DNA of 64,000 nt, taken from Phocoena phocoena (Eukaryota > Chordata > Mammalia > Artiodactyla > Phocoenidae). The stretch lies in NCBI RefSeq assembly GCF_963924675.1, contig NC_089235.1:55267520-55331519 (forward strand). The letters run 5' to 3'. The notes beneath the pieces are model-generated. The model had not been told where the DNA came from. It saw nothing but the letters and a program-made list of their open reading frames with translations, and did no database searches. Positions 25,843 through 38,525 of this stretch are shown here, one piece after another (the first letter of the stretch is position 1; the number at the start of each line of letters is the position of its first letter). The position numbers and the translations under genes were made by a program.

Positions 25843-27727
25843 GAATACTAATTATAACAGATAACAGGCATCAGTTTAATACTGGCTTAAAGTTTACTTC
25901 ATACCTTGATAATTCTTTATATATCTATTACTTGTATTATTAAATTAATGTGACTTTTTTCATCTTTAAAGAATGATGAAATTGGAATACTTATGTGTAT
26001 TTCTTATTCTATTTCATTTTTCCTGACAGCTTTGGTTATGAAATATAATTTTCATATTGACAGCTTTACAGTATTACCATTTTATTTTATAACAATAATT
26101 TCCAATATCATTTTAGTCTAAACTATAGATTTAAATATTTTCTCTATTCACTTATTAATTACATAGAATTCAGCCTCACAGTTTCTTTAAGAAGGGTTTA
26201 TGAAAGCTACAATTGCTGAATTATTTTATGGTTAAAGTGTACTTATTATCCTCATGCTTGAAGGACAATTTGCCTGGGTAGTCAATTCTTTAGCCACAGT
26301 TATTTTTTCTTAGTTATTTATTTATTTTTGGAATTGATGTAGAAAACATGATGCAGAGTTTATGATTAGCACTTTTTAATAATAGTAATAATGATGATAC
26401 TATTACTACTACTAATATTACTTTACTATTAAAACTATCCTATTCTCTTTTCATAGTGCCCAAAGCCTTCTTTCTCATTTTTGGATTCCTGTATTTTATG
26501 AGGACAGATCTTGTGGTTTACCATTTTTTTTATTCCCCTTGAACACAAGGTATCATTTCAATCTTCACAGCATGGTCTTTTAAGCTGGACAAGTTTATTT
26601 TTTTTTTTCTTAAATCCTCTTTGAATGTTGTTTCACTTCAGTGTGTTTACATCTCTTCCTTTGTTGTTCTTCCATAGCTATTCTCTTTCATTCTCTTTCT
26701 CTCAATTGACTTTTCTCACTCTATCTCTCATGTCACTTTTTCCCCCTCTTTAAACACTATCTGTGTACTTTTGTGTTATTTTTCTCTCTGTTTTTCATTT
26801 CTCTGAAGGATTTCCTTTATTTATCATTTCATCCCTGTCCATGCATATTTCATCTTTATGTTATTTCATACATCTACCTGAGATACTGTATATCTGCTTT
26901 TAGTTCTTTAATTTATGTGCACTTATGACCATAGGGTCAGATTTTTTTTGTTTTAATCAAAATTTAGCTTATTACAGCATTGATTTCTGATGGATATTCT
27001 CATGTAACAAATGTAACGTTTGTTTCCTTTACTTTATTCCATTTGGGTCATAATAATCTTGTATAGCTCCTATTTGTATCCTTTTTGGATTATCAGTTAT
27101 TTTTGAGATTGTGTTTTTGTTGCAGAAATTTTGTGTGGAGAAGGTATCAAACGGTACTCTGTATGTCAGGGATCCTTTCCAGTTCAGAGTAACTTTTCTG
27201 TGTTTTGGACTTAACTACAAAATGGCTTACATTTCCTGGATAGCTACAGGATATTTGCCAGAAGGCAGGAAGAATAAAATGTATGATCGTGTACCAGTTT
27301 GCTGGTAAAATTAAAATTTCGGAATCTCAAATGAATTCCCTTAAAGACAAGGGCATTTATATTAGTTAAGGTACTACTGTTTTCTCTAACAAATATACCC
27401 CAAATTGTATAATGGCTAAAATTTTTTGAAATTTATTTTCCCTTACATTGACTTGAAATTAGTATAATTGATTTGTGTCGTGATCTCTCCAAAGATTCAA
27501 AGACATGGTTGTTAAAATTTCTTGTCTTCACAATCTTCAAAGTATAGCTTCAATTCCATCATGCTGTCTCTAACACACTGGCAGAGGGGGACATACTGCA
27601 CAGGATTCTAATATAGAGAATATTATGTGCTGAGCATTGAAGTGATACATATTTACTTCCATCCTTATTCAAAGGGAATTGTTAATTAACAGGTAGCTCT
27701 CTTCTAAGCAATTATTCAGTATCTGGG

Positions 27728-27821
27728 TTCCTTCCATCTTACGACTTTTCCACCTTACAACAACTTTTCCATCTTACAATGACTTTTCCATCTTACAACA
27801 ACATTTCCATCTTACAACAAC
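27728..27821 (+). repeat. Minisatellite, 19-bp unit, nearly five copies
   Basis: Unit 'ttttccatcttacaacaac' at 27746, 27765, 27784 and 27803, with a partial, worn unit before them. Differences are 1-3 bases per copy. Confidence 0.93.
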
Positions 27822-28837
27822 AGGTGTTGTCCAAAGTGCACTATAATTTTATTAGGAAATATCTTGTTCATTATCATGTAAAATGGAAGAATAAATGGAG
27901 AATAGCATATCAGAGGTTTTGTACTGGTCAGGCCCAAGAGTATTATTTATCACTTGTATACATATTCCACTAGCTAGAACTAAATACCCACCAATACATA
28001 GTTATAAGAAAAGCTGTAAAAGTTAATCTATTCATATTCACAGGACAAATAAATGTGTTTTTCTGAATAACTAGGCATTCTCTGCCACATTTATTAAATA
28101 TATTAAGTGTTAAAGATATTAAATGATGTCTTTTAAAGATATTAAAAGTTAAAAAAATATTGAGCATCTTGGTAATTTTCCTAGTACGTCTTTTGTTAAA
28201 CTTAGGTATTACTCTCTACATTACTTTGAGTAGGTAGTAACACTGTGAGGCCACCTATGACCCACTTTGAACACATTGTGCCAACATTTTTTGAAATCTC
28301 TGTGGTCATGCTCGTTTTTGTGATTTCTTTCCAGAACATAAACTAAAAACATGTTTGCTCTTGGATCCCTTTCTGAAATTTTGTCTATCATCCAACCTCA
28401 GGGCTGGGACTGGTTTCTCAAAAATGGGAAAGACTACAGGATCAGGACAAGTATATAAGGAATCTACTTGTCACTTGTGTATTTCTCTCATCCAGCTCTC
28501 ATTACTCCACTGAGAAAGCCCTATCTATTCTGGGGATGTTGAGGCAGATAATTATTATATATGTTCTCACATGTTTGGGAAAAATTGCTTCCTGTCTTCT
28601 CTAGGACCTAAATACTTAAAAAAGAAAAGACAGAAAAAGAGTACTTAATTTGTCAGTTTTCTTCTGAAATCAGCTTTCTTAAGGCAAGGATCAGAGACAA
28701 TTCTAGATTAATAAAAGAGTGAAAATATGAAGACAGAACAAGAAGCATGAAATTGGCTGAGGGTAGAATTGGAATGGGGAAGAGAAAAGCTATACGTATT
28801 GATTAATGTTTAAAAAGTTAACTATATCTTTTTGCTT

Positions 28838-28873
28838 CTTTGCCCACATGCCCACTCTTACACGTGGGCAAAG
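28838..28873. repeat. Short inverted repeat
   Basis: 'ctttgcccac' at 28838-28847 and its exact complement 'gtgggcaaag' at 28864-28873, with a 16-base spacer. Confidence 0.85.
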
Positions 28874-31800
28874 AAAATTTCTCTCTCATGCAGATGCCAT
28901 TTAAAACTACTCTTCCCTGCAGTGTTGCAGGTTTTGCTAGTTATGTGTTGGACCATTTCTTCCCCATAGTCATAGTGTCTTCATATATGCTTGAGGTTAT
29001 AAGCATAATTAAGAGACTTACCAGTTCAGTTAAAAGGCAGATCCCTACTAATATGTCTGTAGGAAATATTGTTACTGAATATTCCTTTCTTTCTCCAATA
29101 AGTGTTAATTTTTAGATAAACCATAACTTTAAGATAATATCTAATTATATCTAATAATCATATACTATGAACCTGTCTTTTTAGGTATACTTCTTGGATT
29201 TAAAATTTTTATCTTACTGACAAATGCTAAGAAACCTATATTTACATTTGCTTACTAGTTTCTGTCAAGTACATTTCATCGAAGAAGATTTAAATAAATC
29301 TTTAATACAATCATTAAAGATTAGTTTTTATCATGTTTGATCCATTACGTTCATTAGGTAGGTTAATTACAGTAACGACCATTAATTTAATATAGTGGGT
29401 CCTATCTTGACAAAACTTTTAGAATAGATGTAGGATCAGAAGTAACTTTTTTACTTACACTGTGCACAGACCACAGAAAGGCTGGAGAGAAAGACTGATA
29501 CTGTTTGCTAAGGCAACATAAGTAATAGAAAGATTCACAGTGATACTTCCAACTTGCTCACAATGGGGCCACCTTAATACCACTGCACTTCTGAGACTAC
29601 ACGAAATTACCCAAGGATAAGTAAGGAACAGACAAAGCCACTGACAGCACTGGAGGATGTGTGCCAATGAAGAAAGAAAGCCCAATTATGCAATTACTTT
29701 GTTAGACCAAGACCAGAGGTAAAATGAGATGAAAGACACACTCATTGGCTATGAATGTAGACTAGACAAGACTGAGAATAAGATTAAAATTCCTTTATAA
29801 CTTGTCACTACTAACTCATACTGGAAACATAAACATTATACTGGAGGAAAAAGAATGGTAGAAAACTCAACATGACTAAGATTATTTTTGTTATTTTGAA
29901 TGGAAATTCAAATGCAGAATAACGAGTTACAAAAAAATTTTTTTAATTATATTGCTTGCAATTGTGAAGGACATATGTGTGCATTTTCAAAAGGTCATCT
30001 TCTGGTTGTCTGTCATCTCAGTCAACTTGTGGATTAAACTCAGCCCATATAACATTCTTTTTGAGCCTTTGAAAACTCTATATGAATCAGTGCAGTGATC
30101 TATAGAAAAATGAAATTTTAGATTCCATCTGGGCTTTCTCCATGTCAGTATCCTTGATTTCTGCTGCCCCTTGAGTTTTCTATATATTCTGTGATATCTC
30201 CAGTCCTCTTGCAAAGACTATTCTTCACTTAAATTAGCCTGAATTAGGTTTTGGTTTCCAAGAACCAAAATATTCCAACCCTGCACCCTCTCTGGTGAAA
30301 TCTTCAGAAATATTGAGTTACTTTTGTTCCTTATCCTTGATTCTTTTTCCTTTCCTGTCTTGTTCATTTTTCCATGCATCAGTTTTCCTCTTTAAGAGAG
30401 TCAAATCCATTTTTGGTATGTAAAGGAAAAAGTATGCATAGATATTGACTTCTGCTACCAGCTACAGTGAAATTGCCTATATTTTAAAGAATCTCCCCCT
30501 TGAAGAATCATAATGGCTGGATATAAAAAATATCTCTTTGATAGCACCAGACAGAAGAATAGGTTGCCTGGACTTGAGTCAAGATCCCAGAGAGAAGGAA
30601 AATATGATAGTGTAAGTCCAAACACTGTCACCTTCTGTTCTTTTGCAAAGATATTGGTACTTGAGGAAAACAAAAGCATGGATATGGTAGGGAACAAAAA
30701 GCAACTACAGGTGCTATTCACACAAAGTGAGATAAGGTCAAGGAGTATTGAGGATGCAGGAAAAAAATGAATGTGCATTAATGGTGGGAGTATAAAAGCA
30801 ACCTAGATATGCTTAAATAGAATTCATAAATATGTACAGCAAACACTCTGTTGTGTATAAAACTATCAGAAATTATATACACATATAACTTAATTTCAAA
30901 ATTATTTATAATCATTAATTCAGAAGCAACTTAAAAGGCAGTGGAATGATCAGCACCAATGAAATAAATGATCTTTATTAAAAGTAGAAATTTCTTTCAA
31001 ATTTATACTATTCCTAAACATTTGAAACAAAAATAACCTATTTCTTTATTGTGCAATTCTCTTACCTGCTTTGATTTTGATTTTCTATCTCTATGTGACA
31101 ACTGAACATTTATATAAATGTACATACATGAATTAATGAATAGACATATTCTTTAGAACTAAAGGCAGTAATTTAAGTGTTCCTTGACCTTGAAGTGTGT
31201 TGGTTCATTTTTGCTTTACCTGTTATACAACTGTGAATCAATAACTGTCCAATCTCTGGGGAAAAGCAGTACATTTCATTTTCTAGCTTTGCTTTATTTA
31301 TGACAATTTATTTGGCCCATGGCATTTTATTCATCTGAACATTAGCTGCTAAGAATTCTTGCCTCTAGGTCATTATTTTTCTCCCTAAATCATGAGATCA
31401 TAAAGCAAAAATAAAAAGTAAGAAGTGGAAATAAAAACTTTTAAGATAAACTGTATATTTCCTTTGATGTCGAGTTGGGTTTTTTGTTGTTGTTTTGTTT
31501 TGTTTTATTTACTTCCTGGATAGTGAACAAAGCAGTGGGGAAGAAAACTCAGTTTCATTTTCAGTTTAATAGTAATTCCTAATCGTACAATCAGTAGCTT
31601 AACTATACCTCTGGTCAAAAATAAGATATAAAAATTTCCAAATATCTTAGTGTATTGACATTATTAACACTACATTGTTTTTCTGAATCTTTAGAAATAT
31701 GGAAAATATCAGAGGACCTAAAAAACTTCTCCTAGTATCATGTGCTCTTGAATCTTGAATCACAATACCCCTTTAATATTTGAAATCTCCTTACTATTTG

Positions 31801-31971
31801 AAATAAAAGTATTGATAAAAACTTTATAAGGCAGAACCAGTATTCATACTGAGACTACGTAAATTAATTTAAATTGTTTGTCATGTACACCACAAAAATA
31901 TTTTGACTATAGTCTATCAGTGAAATTATAAAAAAATAGCTTGATCAAGAAAGGTAGGATTAAAACTACAT

Positions 31972-32346
31972 ATGGAACCTAAAAAAAAAAAAAATGGTAC
32001 TGATGAACCTAGTGGCAGGGCAGGAATAAAGACGTAGACATAGAGAATGGACTTGAGGACATGGGCGGGGGTGGGTGAAGCTGGGGTGAAGTGAGAGTAG
32101 AATCCACATATATACACTACTGAATGTAAAATAGATAGCTATTGGGAAGCAGCTGCATAGTACAGGGAGATCAGTTCCGTGCTTTGTGACCACCTAGAGG
32201 GGTGGAATAGGGAGGGTGGGAGGGAGGCTCAAGAGGGAGGGGTTATGGGGATGTATGTATGCATATGGCTGATTCACTTTGTTGTGCGACAGAGGCTAGT
32301 GCAGTATTGTGAAGCAGTTATACTCCAATAAAGATATATTTTAAAA
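31972..32346 (+). mobile_element. 5'-truncated L1 tail, sense, with target duplication
   Basis: Begins at the end of ORF2 ('atggaacct') and runs through the L1 3'UTR ('gagatcagttccgtgctttg', 'cacctagaggggtggaatag', 'ttatactccaataaag') to a short A-tail. The 10-bp duplication 'aaaactacat' lies at 31962-31971 and 32347-32356. The same 3'UTR type occurs antisense at 7113 and 61523. Confidence 0.93.
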
Positions 32347-32356
32347 AAAACTACAT

Positions 32357-34017
32357 GATATCATTATAAATCTAATAATCCCTTTTAAAAAAAGATAAAG
32401 TGTTGAATGGGAGGCAGAAATATTGACTAGATACTTATTTACTAGGAATAAATTTTTCCATGCAATAAATACTAAGTTAGATACTTGGAAAAATATATTA
32501 ACACAATTTGATTTATTAGAAATTATATTAAAAATAAGATTCCATAAATTGAGTCGAGGCTTTGATAAAAAAATTCTATTGTTATAATATTTAAACTTGA
32601 GAATATACTGTATAATATGCTAATAAAAATTTAAGGTAAGGAAAATGAATTACAATTAAAATGAGGTGTTACTTGTAAACGTTTATTTTTTTAACATTTT
32701 TGACAAAAGAAACTACCCAGAAACTCACAAGATTCGAAAAACGTAAGACAGTGGTATAGAAATAATGATGTCTGTTTATAATATAAATAAATATAAATAA
32801 ATAAGTATACTTATAATTCAAAGGCGGCTCACCAACAACTGTATGATTATATGTGAAGGGTTTAATATGAGTATATAATCAAAGCCATATTATTTTATCA
32901 CTAAATTTGATTGTAAAAACAAAAGAAAAATCAACACAAACACAAATGAGAGAGAATAGATTCATTGGTTAAAAAAAAAAAGAGCTCTGGGTTTTAACTT
33001 TTAAGGTATTAGATTTAATTATAGGATATTATAAAGGGTTAAAAAACATGAGTCCATTAAGGCACTCTGTAAAATTAGGATCGCTCACTACACCTAACTT
33101 TCTGCTCTCCTGTCTGGTTTCCAATGGTTGTGTTAATGTCACCTCCATTAGTGCTTCTGATTGAATCATCATAGTCTCTGATAGATCCCCAACCAAAAAG
33201 TTCAAAGAATTATGCTAAAGAGTTACACTTTCAGTGAAATGATTTCAATTTGAATTGTTTGCCTGTTTGAGTAATCCCTGTTTCCTCTTGTCATAAACAA
33301 TATTCAAATAATAATTAGCCAGCAACAATTATGTCTTAGAGCCAAGAGAAACCTAAACAATGCAATGCTGTTTGCTTTACTATTTTATTTAAAAATTCTG
33401 ATTTTTCAATGATAGTTCAGAATCAGTGAAAAATGATTTCATGTATGTTTCTAAACTGTGTTTACTAACGAGAATCTAGAGATCAGCTGGACAGTGTTTA
33501 GTGTTGGTTTCCTCATCTGTAAGCAGTGCTCATGCTTCCTCTCCTGCAGTGGGAGCATGATCTGTAGATAGTGAAGTATGCACTTCATTACACAGTGAGC
33601 ACAGGCCTGTCACAGTTGGCAATGAGCATGTGACATTTTTTTCTAAAGGCACTTCTTTTCACTATCACTTTCACCACTACAGAATAAAAAGCAATAGCTA
33701 CTATCTACTTTCTCCTCAACTACATGGACCATCTGTTCAGTTCAGGAAAATAAGTGGCATTTAAGAAAATCTATGTGGAATGAAAGCCCACTGATTTATT
33801 ATAAATTTTATTCAAAAAATATGGTTGGAATATTTGACAGTGTGGGCAAAGAGTTAACAAAAACCTTTCCCATGCTGCATGAGGCAAACATCTTTGTTCC
33901 TGTTTCCCTGGAAACCGAATATAGGTGCAAATGAAAACTAAATCGCTAGGCAACATCATTTATTATTAAAAAATGACTGCTCATTTGTGTACTGCATCTG
34001 GCCTGGAAAAATTATAA
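32357..34017. other. Unique AT-rich stretch
   Basis: Has an AAAT-rich simple patch near 32780-32805 and a possible worn antisense MIR near 33510-33620 ('tttcctcatctgtaa'). Nothing else is recognised. Confidence 0.5.
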
Positions 34018-34326
34018 AAATGTGATAGGTACAAACTATTCTATTCATCCCTGACTGCAATGACTCTTGTAATTGGCTATGCCTCTTATGAGGATCCTGA
34101 AAGTGATGTCTGTAGAGATGTTACAAAGATTTTGACACATATGGGATGCTGTGTTGGTCTACCACAGAACTCTGGCAAAAGAAGAATGTCTGACATTCTT
34201 CTGGCAAGGGGTGTTCCTGTCCTAAATTCTTCTCATCAGATTGAGGTTCAGTGTGGTCTTTGTCTATCTTTTGGGTTTGAATATTTAGTAGAGTCTAAAA
34301 AACCTCATGAAGAGCATTGCAGATAG
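34018..34326 (+). other. Isolated open frame, 88 codons from its first Met; origin unknown
   Basis: Open from 34018; the first Met is at 34060 and the stop at 34324-34326. The protein has a balanced, non-repeat composition (Cys 7, few Lys/Asn runs) unlike the AT-driven chance frames around it. Near its end Cys65-x2-Cys68-x14-His83-x3-Cys87 resembles a C2H2/C2HC zinc finger, although the spacing between the second Cys and the His is two longer than the usual 12. There is no clear splice acceptor, promoter or poly-A tail. It may be a scrap of a gene or processed copy, or chance. I do not recognise a family. Confidence 0.3.
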
Positions 34327-34949
34327 CAATGGCAAAATACCCCCACATTTATCCCCCTTCAATTTAACTTAGTTTTAGTTGTTCAATTTAGGACATTTAA
34401 GGATACATTAAAAAAAAATCTTGTTTATGTTATCTAACCTGAATTTTTCAGCTACAGATTGCATTTATTCTACTCTAGAAATGATCTCAAAACCCTGTGT
34501 TAAAATGTAAGAATCAGTCTAGGTCAAAGAGAGTTTCTCTAGTGCTGATTAAAAAAAATGATAAAGGCATTTCTATTTGTGTATCTGACGTAACATTAAC
34601 TTCATTACCCTAAAAAAAAAAGTACTGATAGCTTAGAGCTTTATCAGTTCCACAGGATGATAGAAAAATCTTTATGTAGCGTTTATTACAAGTTCTACAG
34701 CATATTTATGTTTTTATATTCTCTAAAAAATCACGGAGTCCAATATACTGGGCTAATGGCTAACAAACTTAAAAAGACAATAAGACTTCACTATCATAAG
34801 GTAGAAAAAAAAAGAAGGTAGGGAAATTGCAATTAATATATTCTAAAATTAGCTTGGAAATAAATATCTATAGTCAATATATGAGAGTACTATACACTGA
34901 AACTAAGTATACTTGTAATTACAACAAATGTAAAATACAACTGAGATTG

Positions 34950-35260
34950 GAATCATGTCCCTCCACATCCATGCCTTTTTGTATCCCTTTCTTACATTGA
35001 CTCTAAGTTTGGTGGTTGCTTTGGCCAATGGAACATCAGCAAAGTGGTGCAAGCAGAGACTTAGTTAAGTCCTTCTACACGGGGGCTTGACCTGTTAGAA
35101 CTCTGCTGCCACCATATGATAAAATCTGGTCTAGCACCCTTCTGAATGAAAGATTACATAGAGTGAGAGGTCGTTGGGAAACTGTTTTTGTGCTATGGCT
35201 GTCTTTGTTTAATCACAGCCAAACATCTGGTAGTTGGCTTGAGGACATTGCAGGTCAGTA
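34950..35260 (+). repeat. Possible MaLR (MLT1-like) LTR fragment
   Basis: Phrases such as 'ttggccaatggaacatcagc' and 'gtgcaagcagagacttag' resemble a mammalian MaLR-type LTR in the plus orientation. Ends are not clear and the copy is strongly diverged. Confidence 0.45.
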
Positions 35261-36179
35261 GGGCTAGCAGTCATGACAAAGTAGATGTAGAACAGTGGAG
35301 AGTGATGGAATCCACAGGCACCTCTGAGTCTGTCTATTGCCACTTCATCTGAATGTGAAAAGACCAGAGAGTTCCTTCAATTCCACATTCCAGATCTTGT
35401 GCATATTTCCCCTCTTCCACAGAGGTATGAAGGTGAAATGATACTAGGAAACACATTTCCCAGTTTAACCAAGTTAGCCAACACATTGTACACCAGAGTC
35501 CACCTCTACATGGTATCTATATACACCTTTTTAAACCATATTTAACTTCAATGTAAAATAAAAGTATGTTCCCACCTAACAATACAACTTGTACTACTGA
35601 AAATATATTAATCCTCTCCCCGTAAGTGGTGATACAAAGTCCCAAGTGGTCCTTAATCCATCTGGAAATGTTGTAGAGTTTCACTCTACACTTTGAAATA
35701 TGTAACTTAAGTATAGACATGTAAGATTAACCACAATTAGAACATCTATGTAAGAGTAAACAAACTAAAAAAGGAAAAAGTGTCAGTATATATTTATATG
35801 AACAAACTGAAAAATACTCATAATTGCTACAATCATGTTAGGTTCAGTCAGGGGAATATGGGATAGCAATATATCATAGAAATGATACCTTTCACAGTTG
35901 TTGGTATAGCTGGTGAAGGTCTAGAAATGGGAAATTGGGGATCAAAAAAGATAAATCCAATCTCATCCTGAGAAGCCAAACTTCCCAGTTACCAAAGGGA
36001 GAACAAGGAGTAGGGCCACATAAAGTGGCCTATGGGGAACTGTTGCCTCTGTGTAGATCTGCAGAAAGCAAGAGGTGGGAATGAAATCAAAGAGAGTGAG
36101 GAAAAGCTGTAACTCAGTATCTGCATATGTCTGTGACCAGTCACCAGGCATACCGAGATCCCCCTTCAGGGCATAGCTC
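35261..36179. other. Unassigned stretch
   Basis: No convincing frame or repeat. The part from about 35830 may belong to the LTR-like block that follows, but I cannot set a boundary. Confidence 0.4.
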
Positions 36180-36475
36180 TCCAATTGTAGGAACTACTGT
36201 TGACTGACAGCCCTCATCTTTCAGCCTTCTCTGGAAATTTCCCTAAGCTGAAAAGCGCCACCTTGCCAAAATTCATGCTGTGATTCCAGGGACAAGCTTC
36301 ATTTAATGACCTGTCTGTATAAAGATATAAAACCCTGGCCCCTTCACTCCAACTCTAATCCATTCCGAAAAGCTGAGCTTCAAACAATCCCCAAAGTGTT
36401 GACTGAGCATTTGGCGAATAAATCACAGCCCATCTTCTCGCCTCCTTCCCTGCATGCTAACCTCCATCCTAGAGT
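36180..36475 (+). mobile_element. Probable LTR fragment (promoter to poly-A region)
   Basis: Has a TATA-like 'tataaagatataaaaccc' at about 36318 and an AATAAA within 'gcgaataaatcacagccc' at about 36416. The spacing of about 100 bp is the usual U3-R arrangement of an LTR. The wording is familiar from dispersed mammalian LTRs but I cannot name the family. Neither end is defined. Confidence 0.5.
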
Positions 36476-37665
36476 CTGCTTCCCAGGGTCTGAATTGTTA
36501 CCAGAAGAGGGACCTGAATAATTAGTGCTAAATTATGTAAGAGCTGTATCACTTGGTCTCCATTATTTTGGAATCCTATCATAAGTTCATTAAAGGAACC
36601 TCTTATTGTTGGCCATGGGCAAAAAAAGAGACACACCATCAAGATTTTAAGTAATCTGCTACCATTCTCACCAGCAAATTTTTTCTTTACTTTCGATTCT
36701 TTTTTTTTTTTGGAGGAAGAGAAGGGGGCAGATACAGCATTTCCATAGAAACAGTTATCCAGTGGTTTTCTGGATGTACACAATTTATTCACTCTAACAT
36801 GTTCAATTCTCTGAACTTCTATTTCATTTAACAGAGCATTGCTTTCTTCAAGTTTCTAGGAGACATCATTGTGGTGCCTTTGCACTATCTCACAGGGTCT
36901 TTGATCCTGTATCCTGAGAAAATGCTGCATATCAATAAACTGTCCTCCTCACACAGCTTTATGTTCTATATACCTTGATACACTCAGAATACATTTCTAG
37001 ATGTACCATTCTGGCTCCTTGTGGTGTATGTTGATCAGGGTCCGGTTTCTTTGGGGTAATAATTACCCCTACCTTCCTTGGTAGGCTGAGCACTTTCTCC
37101 ACTGGTAATGTTGCAGTTTAATTCTATTAATAAGATAGTAATCAGAAGTAAAGATGAGAACTGACTTTGGAAGTATGGGGGTGTGCTGTCTTGAACAACG
37201 AAGGTGATTCCATCATCTTAAAATCCTTTAGAGGAAGGAGTAAACCATTCCGCAGGTTTCTGCAGGCTTCAAGTGTTTGAAGGCATATGGGAACTCAAGA
37301 TTTTTAAACAACTCAGACATCTTCATTACATTCTGAAGGTCCCACTATTTCCCAATCAGTGCCTTGATCTTGATTTAGCAGACCTGCTTAGAGTAAGAAT
37401 TTAGTGCTCTCTGGCACTCTGTTAGTCTTTGTATTGTTTTGGTCCTGGTCCTGAGCTTTCTCAGCACTCCGTCAACAGGGGATTGGTATCTCTTTATATA
37501 CTACCAAAAAGTCCCTTTGACTTTCACACATAGCTTTTAACTGATTAGCTTTTCATTGTCTCTCTCTTAAGCATCGATTAACCCCAATAACAGCTATCAA
37601 ATTTTAATATCCTGATAATTATTTCTCCCATATTTTTCAAATGCCTGATATATCGCTCACTAATA
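36476..37665. other. Unassigned stretch after the LTR-like block
   Basis: Could hold worn internal retroviral sequence, but no motif is readable in any frame, so none is claimed. A poly-T run occurs at about 36700-36711. Confidence 0.4.
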
Positions 37666-37800
37666 CAGGACTCAGCGAAGTTTTCCTGTAAAGGGCCAGG
37701 TAGTAAATAGTTTAGTTTTGGGTCCAATACAGTTTCTGTAGCACCTACTGCAACCTGCTGTTGTAGGGAAAAAGCAGTCATAGACAAAACATGGGTAAGT
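37666..37800 (+). mobile_element. Fragment of a hAT-Charlie-type MER element
   Basis: 'tttcctgtaaagggccagg', 'tagtaaatagttta' and 'aaagcagtcatagacaaaac' occur in the order known from a common non-autonomous mammalian DNA transposon. Terminal repeats and the 8-bp target duplication are not visible; it is a piece only. Confidence 0.62.
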
Positions 37801-38349
37801 TTCAATAGAAGTTGTTTTTTTTGTTTTTGTTTTTTTCTTCACAACAGGTAGTAAGTAGGCTACAGTTGTCTAACTCCTACTAGTGCATGTACTTCTTTGG
37901 TTTATCACACCAGTTCATGACGTGTGAAAGTTTCAACAGATTCTATGCCAGAACATGCTAGGCATCGTCCCCCATAACTCAGAGAAATACGTTCCTATTA
38001 TTAGCAGCGTTTCATTGTCTTCTGGCATTTGGTGTTAGGAAGAAGTTTTAATTAATCTAATTACAATTTAATCTAAATTAGAACTACATAATTTCATTCT
38101 TTTGGAATATTAGAAAACTTTTGGTATCTTGATATAAAAAGTAAATTTACAAAACTAAGCATGTGTGGTCTCTTCCCCATAAATATTCCTGAAATACAAT
38201 AAGGTCTTCTAAATTCTCAGGTTCATGTACTTTTAATCTTAGAACACTATTCTGTCATATCTTTGAGTGTTAATTCTAAATTCTTCTCTAGGAATCCCAT
38301 TACTATTCACAGGTGGACTTTCTACTCTTTCACACTTTTTTTTGATCAC

Positions 38350-38525
38350 TTTATGTATTAATAGAGCTACAATTTATTGAGCAAGTGCTAAATGCCAAGC
38401 ATTCAGCTAAGTTATCTATTCACATACCCAAGTTTACGTTCATCAAAGCTTATGAGGTCAGTATTTTATAGAAGAGTCTAGAGAGGTGAAACCATGGGAA
38501 GTTGATACAAGTACTAAGAGTCAAT
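38350..38525 (+). repeat. MIR SINE
   Basis: 'tttattgagcaagtgctaaatgccaagcattc' is the MIR 'tttattgagcacttactatgtgcc' motif in diverged form, given here by position 38371-38402. It is followed by a 'tatagaagagtc...gaggtgaaac' core-like part. Confidence 0.75.

Larger units (their letters stand above)
25243..31961. other. Long unique AT-rich stretch
   Basis: Contains a 70-bp tandem duplication (25703-25842), T- and C/T-rich blocks (26600-26850), an A/T/C trinucleotide-like patch (26380-26425), a 19-bp minisatellite (27728-27821) and a 10-bp hairpin at 28838-28873. Short frames, for example 27111-27308 (+), 29455-29685 (-), 29987-30214 (-) and 30513-30770 (+), match nothing I recognise and lack splice or promoter support. 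Confidence 0.5.

Noticed and set aside
26250..26850. Possible L1 or HAL1 fragment
   Set aside because: Only isolated T-rich phrases such as 'gcttgaaggacaatttgcct' match, without further order.
27728..27821. CRISPR-like array
   Set aside because: Units are directly adjacent with no spacers, in a mammalian genome; it is a minisatellite.
30513..30770. Plus-strand frame of 85 codons
   Set aside because: Mirrored by a 107-codon frame on the other strand and no recognisable domain.
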